Shown one piece after another: positions 1 to 12,200 of a stretch of DNA of 64,000 nt. Where the stretch lies: positions 4,275,830 through 4,339,829 of the forward strand of contig JAINUG010000047.1 in assembly GCA_029706075.1 (NCBI GenBank). The letters are read 5' to 3'. This DNA comes from Aldrovandia affinis. Its lineage: Eukaryota; Chordata; Actinopteri; Notacanthiformes; Halosauridae. A program made the position numbers and the translations under genes. Position 1 is the stretch's first letter. Every line of letters starts with the position of its first letter. Below the pieces are notes generated by a model. The model was given only the letters and a program-made list of their open reading frames with translations, was not told the DNA's origin and made no database searches.

Positions 1-90
1 CAAAAGGGAAAAAATAATGCAGTATGTGTCTGTGTATTGTAATATTATTTTAGACAGTATTGTAATTGATAACCCTGTTTTGTGTCGTAG

Positions 91-227
91 GGATGGACTT
101 CCCTGTGGATGTCGTGGGCTCCTTGAGCCAAGAAGATCTGGAACGCTCTGCGGAGCATTACATGTCAGATCTTCTGTACAGCAACCCAGACAGGCCAGAG
201 CATTTCACACTGCCCAGCTCCAGACAG
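91..227 (+). CDS. FAM169A: FAM169A coding exon 1 (residues 1-45)
   Basis: The acceptor ends gtgtcgtag at 90, the ATG is at 93, and the donor gtaggag starts at 228. The exon has two untranslated bases before the start, so at least one further 5' UTR exon should lie upstream of the window. It encodes the conserved opening with SAEHYMSDLL. Confidence 0.9.
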
Positions 228-3200
228 GTAGGAGATCATCTTCTTTCCCCCAGCTTTATGTAATATCAGGTACATCAGTTCTATGTACCATGAGGGCATC
301 AGTTTCATGATTTAGTGCTAGTTGTGCTGGATTTACCAAAACCTTACACTGTTGTGTTGATGAAACCACCATCCAGACATTGTCAATGTAGTTGGTCTCT
401 CTCAGTGTCTCCACTAGTGTCGTCTTTTCAAAATTGAGTTGTAAATGTACTTCCATGCTACTTTCCTAAGAACACTTTAATATCCCCATTGTTTCCCTTA
501 TGTTTTACAGTCCATATAACAGTGTAAAAAAGCAGAATTTTTGTGTATGTCCAACCCAGCACCATGATGGCTGCACTGGATGATTAATGTTTTACTATAC
601 ATTATGGTAGTGAAAGTAATAGTACATTTGGATGAGAGGATATTATATGCAGTTTTGGCTCTTAGATTTCTTCTTTCAAGTTTGGCATCAAACTGGTTCT
701 CACAGCAACCCCCATAGGGTAATTATGAATAATTGTTTTGTTCCCTCTACATACATGTGAAAAAGCAAATGGTCTATATATAATCAGAATGGCATATTAC
801 TTAAGCTTGCCTCTGTCTTTTGTATCTGTCTGTAAGCTAATTGGACTAATTTTCATGTCAGGTTTTGAAAATTATTTTATTTTAGCTCTGAATCCTGAAT
901 TGAGGCCAGGGGTACCTCTTTACTTTGGACAGTGCATGTAGTCCTTTTTAACAATTATTTGTACATTTTTAATTTTGTTTATGCTTTTATTCCCCATTTT
1001 TAGTTGCCAATTATACCCTCTCTTTTTCATGTCAATTATACCCACCCTCGTATGAGAGGTTGCTGCCGTAGTCCTGAGAACGGTAGTGGGTGCTATACCA
1101 TCTCCTCTGAGCCAGCACCTGCCACGGTCACCGTAACACACAGGACCACTCATATATGCAGCAAGCTCATATCGGCTTCCCTCCCCCCCTCCCTGGGGCG
1201 GACAGCCAATTGCCGCCCCTGAGTGGCCTTCCCGACCAGAGCTGAACTGGCGCAACCTAGGTGGAATCAAACCCCAGTCGCAGTGGGCAGCGTCAAACGT
1301 CCTTACTGCTACACCACCCGGGAGGCCCAGTGCATGCACTCCTAATTTTTGCTACTGTATACTTTCTGGTCTCCAACGATGCCATACTTTGTGTGCTCAT
1401 GAGCTTTGGCTTGTACCATCTGAAATCAGTGGTGTCCGGTGAATGTCCTTGTTGTGACATTGTACTCTCACTCTCTCTTCCCTCTCCAAAAGATATCCCT
1501 TAGTCTATCCACTGTGGGGTTTGTCCCTCTCTATGGAGCTGACCTCAAGCAGAAGGTTCTGGCTCTCTTCGCACCTGAAGATCAGTTCACAGGTAATCCC
1601 CGCATTGCTGGTTGTCATTATTTCTTCTTCCAGAGTTGTGGTCCATTTTTCTCATCCCAAGCCCCTTGTATGTTCAGCTGTAGCACTGTACCTGGTGGAT
1701 CAGTGGTGGGCTGTGGAGGACATCCTCAAAACTTCAGAACCCTCTCGAGAGGGCTTGCAGAAGGTACATGCCCTAAAGCCAATACACTTAAGGGTTTTTT
1801 TCTTACTTGCCTTAGCCTATAATAAAGTCACAGCTGTCTTGATTGAGACAAGTTTAGAGTTCTGCTTTTGGTTTCCAGGCTTTGTGCATGGACAACCAAA
1901 TTTCTTGATTTATAGTAATGAAGCATTGAAAATATGCATAGGAATGCAGTGAGTCCACTGAAACAAAATGGACTCTGCACTTCGGGAAAATAACTGTTGT
2001 TGACAAGCAAGTAAGCACTGGCCAGCCGGTTTCTATTCCAGACATGCACATTATTTTTCTTCCCTAAATTCATAAATGTCCCTTCATATCCTGTAAGAAA
2101 TTTAGAATTTACATGAAATAGAGGATATCCTTTACTAAATGAAAAAACCCATTGTAGTCAGCACATTGTAGCCATAACCAATCTTTTTGCTGTCTATGCT
2201 TCTAGGTGAGGACTCTCGGGGAGAGGATAGTGCTGTATGTTCTCAACCGAATAGTGTACAGAGCCAAGGAAATGGGAAAAAATGAAGTACCTTTCCTTTG
2301 TCACAGCGAAAATGACTATGCCAAAATCCTCTGGAAAGATGGTGAGGCTATTGGATTTTACTCAGTCAAACCTGAAGGTAATTAAACTTTGACTTTGCTT
2401 GAAGATGTCACTGGGTTATTATGAAAAAGTAATCATTCATGCAGACACCACCATGTTTGTCATGTTACCTCAGTTTCCCAATAACTTTTTGTGCTTACTT
2501 CTGTTCACCTATACTAATATATTTGCGTTGGCCTCCCGCCAGACTAAATGAATAAGTGCTACATTTACCTTGGCCAAATTTGTAGGATTTAAAGAAAAAT
2601 GGATGCGGTGTGCAATAAGGGCGTAACCACATATAAAATGTTGGGGGGGGGACATAATGAAAGGGAATGATTTATATCTACAAATTATTGGGGGGCAGAT
2701 ATGACTGGTTTGAATTTTGGGGGGGACATGTCCCCTCCACTCATTATGCCTATGGTGTGCACAATAAAAGGAAAAGACGAACATACGCATATCCAGTCGT
2801 AGGCAGGGTAAAAGATTCATGCAGGTAGAAGAAAAAATATATATTGCCACACACTGTCTCAATGCCCCCTATGTTTTGAACCTACATGGTCTTCATCAGG
2901 TTCCAATCACTAGAAGCATTGAAACAGTATGTAGGGTGTATTCAATCCAAACAATTTTGGTTTCGTTTTATCTGGGGTGCATTGTCCAATTGGCACTTAT
3001 CTATGACAATAAAGGACGAAAGTGTGGATACATTTTTTTTTCCTCCATTGAATCATTTACAGTCTGTGTCTGTCTTATTTACATCCCTATGTGAATCACT
3101 CATTTTTGACAAACATGTCAGAGAACACTGTAATTCTATACTCTTGATTGGCCTCTACCTCCATTATTACAACATTTACTTAAATGCAGGAACACACACA

Positions 3201-6200
3201 GTCTTCTAAGCATGGTAGACATAAAATAGATATTTGTATTTGTGTCAATTCAGATTAATAGTCACTGTATATTAACATGCATTTGAACAGTTTCACTTTC
3301 ATGGAGGAGTATGTCAGAACATAATCTGTTTTCCAACCCTGGTCACAAGCCACTGGCTGAGATGAGAGAGTTACTACATACAGTCAGTGGTGGGCCGTCA
3401 GGGCCTGCAAGGCCTTCTCTGCTGGCCTAAAAAATATCTGAATCACAGACTGATGTTAATTATATTTGGTCCATGAATACTTATGAAATAATTCCAAATG
3501 GTCTGTTCGCTTCCTTTCATAGCTGTTCCCCTGGTTGCGCTGCATCCAGACGTGTATTTTCATATTAAAGCATTTAACCAATCACATTTCAGCCATCATT
3601 TGTTGCCAGGGTCAAAGAAATCTGCCTGGAGGCCTTCACAATCAGTTCTGCAGGCCCTGTAGCATAAAATAAGTGTTGATCAAACTGTTGCTTCAACCAA
3701 TCAGATTTTGAGTTGGGGACACGAAGGCCTTCTAGAAGGCCTAGGTAACGTCAGCGTATTCACACCCTTTGATTGGATAGTCAGGGAGTGTCTGACTATG
3801 ATGTAATGTGATTGGTTAAATGCTTTAATATGAAAATACACGTCTGGATGCAGCGCAACCAGGGGAACAGCTATGAAAGGAAGCGAACAGACCATTTGGA
3901 ATTATTTAATAAGTATTCATGGACAAAATATAATTAACATCAGTCTGTGATTCAGACATTTGAGCGGACATTTTCAGCCCTAAAGCGAATTAAAACTTAT
4001 GCCAGAAATACGACAGGGCAGGCTCGACTTTCAGCATTAGCTTCGATGGCGATAGAAAATGACTTCTTGATGGAACTGAAACACACGGATAATCTGTACG
4101 ACAGAGTAATTGAACTCTTTTTGAGGAAAGAAAGGAGGATGGATTTTGTGTACAAATAATAAGGATTTTTGGTGAGTAAAATGTTGCTATTTTCCTAAAT
4201 AATATTGCAATTTTATGAGGTTATTATTGGTGCTTTTTTATGTGTGTCGCAGCTGTAGCACCCCAGGTTTGTTTCTTCAGTAAAGGCATTTATTCTGGAT
4301 ACACGAGTTATCTATCTGCGATGCAACGGCAACGGGTGTCTGTTCGGTTTGTTTTTGCACATTGTTTATTTATCTTTCTTCAGTCATGTTTCATTCTCGT
4401 TCTGTTCCCCGTCTGTCATTGTTCCTGTTCGAGTTCCTCTCCTTGTCTTGTCATGCACTTTGGGAAATTCTATGTTTTGGTTTTTTAGGGAGGAGGAGGA
4501 ACGCATAAACAAATCTGCGTGCGAATAAAGCGGAACGTGAGAAGCGTACAGAGATGGGACGAGAGAGAATGACAGCGATAGTTAGAAGCGTGAGATAATT
4601 AGTGATTAGTAGTGTTAGTAACTTAATCTAAATCCCTAATGTTAGTAGATTAGTTGGTTAGTACTATATACATCTAACTAATATATACAAAGTGTAATTA
4701 GAAAGTAAGAAGGAAGTAAAACGAGATTAGAAACGATGACGGAAAAACCGAAACATAGAATGAAACATGACTGAAGAAAGATAAATAAACAAAGTGCAAA
4801 AACAAACCGAACAGACACTCAAAATATAACAATAAGATGGCTTTTATAGCCATAAAATAGTTATTGAGGGGTGGATTGATTCAGACGGAGCACTACTGAA
4901 GGCCTAGGTGTGAAATGCACGGCCCGCCACTGCATACAGTATATGCTGTGAATGTGGGAATACTGTAGTGTTGTGTTGACACTATTCTTAGAAATAGGTT
5001 TTACATTAATATGATTGAAATGTAATGGCAATTGATATAAAGTGTTTGCTGGTTAAAAAACCTTGTAATTGGCAGTTTACAGCTATGGTTAACTTAACAT
5101 TTCGATAACTAATTGTACTGCCTTTTCCCATTGATTAAAAATACATGACTGCTGCTGAATTTCCATTTAAATGCAATATAATATAGTCTTTAATATTTTA
5201 AATGGTCCTGGAATTCATTCAATTTGTAGGGTGCTATCCCACTAGAAATTAGAATTCTAATATGGTTGACGTCACAATGTAAGGCTTGTGAATTCATAAT
5301 TCACATGGTAGCAGCCAAAAATAAAAGTATTCTTATAATATGTCTCATTAGGTTTAATATATCAGTCTCATAAAATATACTCAACTATCAAATTGGAATT
5401 TCAATTAATAATTAAATTAATAATTACAATTAAATTACAATATGAGTAGTTAATTAATCTTAATCAGATCACAACACTATACATTTAGTTAATACCAAAT
5501 GTATAATATTGATGACCTAACCAAGGGGTTTAAGGCATTATAGGAGTAATTATAAGAGGTTGACTCAATTCAGTACAAGTGCAACATTATATTTATCAGT
5601 GATGAAAGTGGTCAGGCTGAAAAAAAGCTGAAAATTTTTATGACGTGTTGGTGGTGTTTACAGTGGGGTTTTACAGACGAAGATTAAGCCTAGTCACCCA
5701 ATACACTATAGGCTACACGTGGTACTTTTTTTTTTTTTTTTAAACAATATATTTATTGAGTTTTGGTTTTTCCCAACAAAAACAATAATACATAACAATC
5801 AATACAAAACAATCAATATAAACAGCAACAAACATTAACCTCCCCCAAAAAAATAAAAATAAAATACATAAATAAAATAAAATAAAAATAAAAGAATAAA
5901 AATAAAGAATAATAATAAATAAATAATACAAAATATATATACATATTTATAATAAGTATTAAGAAGTACAGTACAAAAGACAGAGACTATATACAATGTT
6001 ACCTTCCTATGTAATATAATGTTGCAGTGCACCCGGCCTATCCACGGTTTGTCCAAACAAAAGCACTAGGCACTCACCAGGACCAGTGAATGACCCCGAC
6101 CACGCAAATCAAAAAGAGAAAAAGAAAACATACCATCCCAAGCACAGTCAACAGCCCTAGGGAGCACCCAAGATCTCAGCAGAACTTCAGGTCTGACCAT

Positions 6201-9200
6201 GGCAATCAACATTAGAAGAAGTTCCGTTTTGTAAAAAGGTTACAAAGTCGCCCCAGCATTGAACAAAAAGAAAAGGTTTTTCCTGAGATTAAACATGATC
6301 TTTTCTGAAGGCAAGTATGACGAGAGCTCTTTAAGCCATAGAGATACACTAGGAGGCTCCTCACTTTTCCAACGAATGGCTATACATTTATTAGCCGCAA
6401 TCATGGCTAATCTGACAAAGCGAATATTGCCCCTCGAGTTAGCTGGTAACACTGAGTAATCTCCCAGTAGTGCCAATCTCGGGTTGATAGGAATCTCCAC
6501 CCCCACAATTGTTTTAGTAATATCCAAGATAGATCTCCAGTATTGCTCCAAACATTTACACGTCCAGAACATGTGTAAAAGAGACCCTGTTTCAGTCTTA
6601 CATCTAGGGCAATATTTTGAGTAGCTATTATTTATCTTATGGAGGCGTTGTGGTGTGAAGTAAACCCTGTGTATAAGGTTAAACTGTAGGAGTTTGTGTC
6701 GACTGTTATAGGAGAATGATTGAGAGCTATCACAGATTGACTTCCACTCGAGGTCCTCGAAAACATGATCAACATCCATTTCCCATTTAACTTTTGCGTT
6801 AAGAACTTCGCTACCTGCAAGGCTTGTGAGTTTGTTATAGACAAAGGACAGAAAACCTTTGGAATTAAGTTTTCTTGCATCATAGTATCTATTTGAAAGT
6901 CTTCTAAAGGGGCAAGTCTCCCCCCCTGCTGTACTCTGACATAATCTCTAACTTGTAGATATTTAAAAAAATGTGCCGAAGGAAGCCCCAGAGAGGATTT
7001 CAGTTGTTCAAAGGACATCATTTTGTCGTGCTCGTACAGGTGACCGAACGTGCATATACCTCTGCTATACCAGTCTCCAGTTATGCCATCTCTTAATGCC
7101 CCGGGTAAAACAGGATTAAAATGGAATGGGGTAGACCTGTATATTGTACGGACACTTTGAAACTTTACTCTAATATCATGCCATATTTTAGAAGTATATT
7201 TTATCAATGGATTTTGAGTCACATTTCTCTGGCTGTGATAGGAGGGAATAAATGGAATACTGGACAGCACTTCTGATGTGTGAGATTGTTCAATTTGTTT
7301 CCATGCCGGAGGGTGTTCTAAATTTTTATCCATATCCAAATAGCTCTGGATTGAGCCGCCATATAATATAGCCGAAAGTCAGGTAGATTTAGCCCTCCTT
7401 GTTCATTGGAACGGCAGAGGGTTTTGAGCTTGACTCTCGGAACTTTACCGTTCCACAGGAAACGAGAGATCCGACTATCCAAATTTTTAAAGAAGACTTT
7501 TGGGATTGGTGTTGGAAGCGCTTGGAATAAGTAAAGAAATTTGGGTAGGATATTCATTTTAATACAATTTATTCGTCCAATTAGGGATATAGGTAGAGAC
7601 TTCCACCTTTCTAAATCTATTTCCATTTTTCTAAACAGAGGGTCATAGTTAAGGGAGAAAATTTGGTCTAGTTGGTTGGGTATTTGCAGGCCAAGATAAC
7701 AGAGCTTGAGGGGTTCCCAACGAAAGGGGATATTTTCCCTTGATAGTTCTCGGGCGGCTGCATTGAGAGGCATTATCACACTTTTCTGTGTATTTATTTT
7801 ATAACCAGAGATGCAGCTATATTCGTCTAATAGGATGCTAACGTGGTACTTTGTTTACTTGGTGCACAAACCATCTGTTCAGGTCGGCACAAGCGGCACA
7901 TGCCGTTTTGTGTGCCGGATTTAAATGGAGTGGACATGACGCCCAAGCGGCACAAACTGGCATTGTGCCGGTCGGGTTTTGGAACGGATCCAATGATAAG
8001 CGAGCGAGATAGGCGCAAGGCATAATGTTTCATGATGACTGACTGCTAATAAACCATGCTAGTGCTAGCCACTATGAGGGCTTATCATGGGTCATCAAGA
8101 CCCCCCCGCCCCCAAAAAAGAAGAAAACATCAGATCTACACAAATCTCGGGTTGATGCTTTCTGATCTGGGAAAAGCGGAAATCCATGTATCCGCGGAAT
8201 GCTTTCATCACTGATTTATTGGACATGAAGTATCAAAACAGCAAAACACAATTTGATACATTAATGAACAATAACTGTATATGTGAATGCATGTGTGTAT
8301 CTGTGAGTGTGTGTGCGTGTGTGGGGCATGTTTGAACACAAGCTTGATGAAGCACATGGCCGTGCATGTGTGTGTGTTCTCGAGCGTGCATGGGTGCAAG
8401 TGCATGCATGCTTTAAGTACATGGGCATCGAGACAAAGAGACAAGATGGAGAGAATTTTAAATCTAGGTTGTAACCAAGGTAAAATAAAAGATGGCGCTT
8501 ACTGCGCACACCAGAATAACTGTGGAGTTATTGCGTATGTTGAGATCGGAATGCCGGGTTAGTAGATAAAAATGCATGCAAGACCTGGGTCTATGTGTGG
8601 TGTATTTTATCACTAACACAGGCAGTCAGTGAGCAGCTATGCTAACTACAAAAACAATGCTAAACACAATGGTAAGCACAGTCATGAACCATAATACATT
8701 TTAAAACAGTTTGTACATTCAGTCATGAATATAAAATGTCCGTTGCTAAACTATGCTATGCCCAGATGCTACAGCCTTACTTTGTTGTTTGCTCCGTGGT
8801 CGGCAGGAAAACTGAGGAACAGAGAGAGAAATGGCGAATACTCTTTGGTTTTATTTGTTGTGTTGTGGTACGCATTTCCGCTTGTACAGTATCATCACTG
8901 TACGTGGAAATACGATCCTAGGAGGTGGGGCCGAATGACATCATCGGGATTCCCTTCTGGAACAACTGTTTGTCAAGAAGTTGGATGCGTGGTGGAGGAA
9001 CCTTAAGCACTCAAAATTATATGAATTGAAATTGCATTTCAAGCATATAATTTTATGTGGAATGTGCAGTCCCTACAAATTCATTAAAGATTTTATTAGA
9101 ACCATGTTGAAGCAGGAAACGTGCCATCCATTGTTTTCTTTCTTTCTTTATTTGATTTTGTTTTTGAAGGAAAACCTTAAGTAGAACAATGTGAATCATT

Positions 9201-12200
9201 TCTGAATGTGCTTGCCAGAAAGTATCTCCTAATGCAGTGGTCTCAAACTCAGTGCTATGGAGGGCCATGTGTATGTTGGTTTTTTGGTTCCATTATTTGC
9301 TAAACTATCCTGTTGGCTGGCACATAATGCATACAAAGTGAAAGTAGTTATTTTTGTCATTTAAATAACAATTGTTGCCTATATTCTGTGCTTTGACTTG
9401 AAAAATACATATGGCTGAATGCATAGTTCAATTCAATTAAAGCAGCAGTAATTGGTTGGAATGAAAACCTGCATAATATGGCCCAACATGGCACTGAGTT
9501 TGAGACCACTGTCCTTATGTATTAGATAATAATCCCAGATCCCATTATAATTGTTGCTGCTCAGTGCATGTTTTATGTTAGTTGGGAAACCCTACTCATG
9601 ATGCGTTCTATCTCTCCCATAGGCAGCTTGTGTAGTAGCTTCATGAGCCAGTGCTATCAGCTTCCTGTCATGGATTCCGTATTTGTCAGGAAGGCCCACC
9701 GTGGAAATGGACATGGCCTTCGGATTCTGGAAGACTTTGTGGATTGTTTCAAAGAGGAGGCTCTTGGTTTAAAATACCCTCTCACACCAGCCATGTACAG
9801 AGGTAGGAAACAATATTGGGATCATACTGCATGGTATTATGTATTACATTTACATTTGACATTTTAAGCATTTAGCAGACGCTCTTATCCAGAGCGACTT
9901 ACAAGATGTGCATTATTAAATGCCCTGACTTACCCTACATATAAAGTTTATTTGATTTGATTTAATTTAATAATAATTACATAGGATGCCAAAATATAGA
10001 ACTCACGAATCAGTTAAAATGAAGAGCTAGTTTATTATTAAGTTTACAACATTAAATTTATTGTAGAGATGAAATTAAAGGGACATATACCAAACCAAGC
10101 TTGTCTCTCCCAAATACAAGCAGCCAGAAACAAATAAAAAATGAGTGCCATACTGTGAGCCAGGACAATATTGCAACCAAAAAAACGTCACTCCAGAGAA
10201 TAGTTAGTGAATTAGAATTAGAATGACCAAATAGCCATCAACAGGCCACACTTTAAGTGTCTGAAGAAGGGGGGAACACTTCTCTCTTCCTAGCCCATGC
10301 ATGATTAATTTATGGTTAGGGAAGGACTATAGAAAGTCTGGTCTGTCCTCTTTATAATTTAATTTTGGGTCAATTGACAACTTAACAACACAAAACACAT
10401 TTTCATGGGTATCATTGAAATTATGTTCTCATGACATTACTGTGTTGGGGTTTGGGGAAGACAAGTTTGTACAGAGATGTTAGTTGAGCCACTATGTTAG
10501 GGAACTACCTAAAGCAATGAATGTACCAAGTAGAAAGTTAGCATGCATGACAAAGCTGGGTAGGGTGGAGCCTCTAGAGCAGGTAGGGAGAGAGAGTTTG
10601 GTGACGGTAGGGCGCAAGCATAGAAAAGGATGCGCACATGCAGGGGTGGCATCTCCAGAGTTTGTGGTGTCCAACCGATTCCAGCCCTTGCAGGAAGAGG
10701 ATCTGGCCCAGCCCTCTGTGAGTGGGAGGACTGACTGGGCAGCCTGGCAGCCACACCACCCAGGAAAATGAAAAGGGAGTTAGTCATAGTGGGGTACTCA
10801 ATTACTAGATGTGTAGACAGTATAGTCTGTTTGCAGGAATAGGAGTCTCGAATGGCATGTTACCTGCCTGGTGCCCAGGTCGGAGACCGGGCAAGCTCCT
10901 GGCCAGATCAGGGGTGGATCCAGTGGTCATGGTCCATGTTGGAGCCAGTGACATAGGTAAGGGTAGGTTTGAGGTTCTGCAGGACATAATTTATAGAATT
11001 AGGATCAAAGTTAAGGAGCAGAACCTCTACGGTGGTCTTCTTGGTAATTCTGCCAGTACCACATGCTAGTAAAGGGAAGCAGAACTTTATATGGAGATTT
11101 AACATGTGGCTTCAAACCTGGTGTAGAAAAGAAGGGCACAGGTACACTGGGACTCCTTTTGGAACAGGGGTGACCTGTACAAGCGGGATGGGTTAGACCT
11201 GAACCGGAGGGGTACAGCTGCATTGGGCCAGTATATGCTTAGGGTAGCGGAGAAATATTTAAACTAGGGACTGGGAGGGCAGGGAGGGGAATTAGTAGTA
11301 GTATTAAGGATAGGGAGGTACAGACTGCCCACATGGAAGATACCAGGGTGGAGTATAATAATAACTGTGATGATATAATTAATAAAGATCTTTTACACCA
11401 TAATATGAATAGAGGTGTTTTGGCACAGTTATGTGTGGAGGGGAAGGAAAATATAAGTATGCGTAAGGCTCTGAAGTTCCTGTGTTTGAATGCTTTTGGA
11501 ACTAGAGGCTGTCATGTTTAATGGGGGTTATGTTATCGTTGGTATTACAGAAACATGACTTGGTGCAGTGGATGGGGATGAATATAATGTGGAGGGGTAC
11601 AAATTGTTTAGGAAGGATATAACTAATAAAAGAGGAGGGGGAGTGGCCCTTTATGTGAAAGACAATCTTATTGTGCAGGAAATTCCAGGAATTAACTAAT
11701 TCCTTGTGACATCTGGATTAGACTACTGGGAGATCATGAGAAGAGCCTTAATATAAGAGTACATTATAGACCACTAGCTTCTGACAGCAACATAAATACT
11801 ATGCTCTATGGTAACATAAAACAAGCCTGTGTGGAAAGAGAGATGTTAATAATGGGCGACTTCAATTACCCCTCTATTAATTGGGAAGTAGTGTCAGGTC
11901 AGGGTAAATGTGAAGAGGAGTTTTTAGATGTGGTTAATGACTGCTTTTTGGTACAGTCTGTTACTCAGCCTACGAGAGGGAAATCAATACTGGATCTGGT
12001 TTTGTGTAATAATCCTGACTGAATTTGCACAGAGGTAATAGAACCACTAGGGACAATTAATCATAGTGCAGTTACTTTTGATATTTTTTGGCAAGTCAAG
12101 ACAGCCTCCTCTAACTCTAGAATTTTTAACTTCAGACATTAATAAAATGAGATAGAATTTAAGTAATATAGATTTGGTAAAACTTCTAGATTGCAGAACC

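Larger units (their letters stand above)
3385..4932 (+). mobile_element. hAT-superfamily DNA transposon, degenerate, with internal inverted duplication
   Basis: Terminal inverted repeats are cagtggtgggccgt at 3385 and acggcccgccactg ending 4932. An exact 8-bp target-site duplication, catacagt, flanks it (3377-3384 and 4933-4940), as expected for hAT. The only coding remnant is the C-terminal dimerisation region at 3947-4159. Two internal palindromic structures (3445-3956 and 4335-4820) show that the copy is rearranged and non-autonomous. Confidence 0.85.
2378..9622 (+). other. FAM169A: FAM169A intron 4 (7.2 kb, repeat-filled)
   Basis: It holds a hAT element (3385-4932), a truncated L1 (5729-7840) and a hAT MITE (9235-9511). 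In 2400-3380, 4941-5716 and 7853-9226 I see no gene. 2640-2760 has G-runs and 8280-8420 is TG-rich. Confidence 0.85.

Noticed and set aside
939-1327. Possible functional tRNA gene
   Set aside because: Only A- and B-box-like parts of a SINE head are present; a full cloverleaf is not evident and the unit has a target-site duplication.
920-1339. 139-codon minus-strand frame
   Set aside because: It lies across a tRNA-derived SINE; no protein similarity.
1521-1952. 143-codon + frame over FAM169A exon 2-3
   Set aside because: It joins intron and exon pieces; only the exon 3 part (AVALYLVDQWW) is real.
2820-2960. Stretch with a cctgatgaagacc-like phrase on the minus strand, seen in some fish LINE ends
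   Set aside because: Too short and diverged, with no flanking duplication; not enough to call an element.
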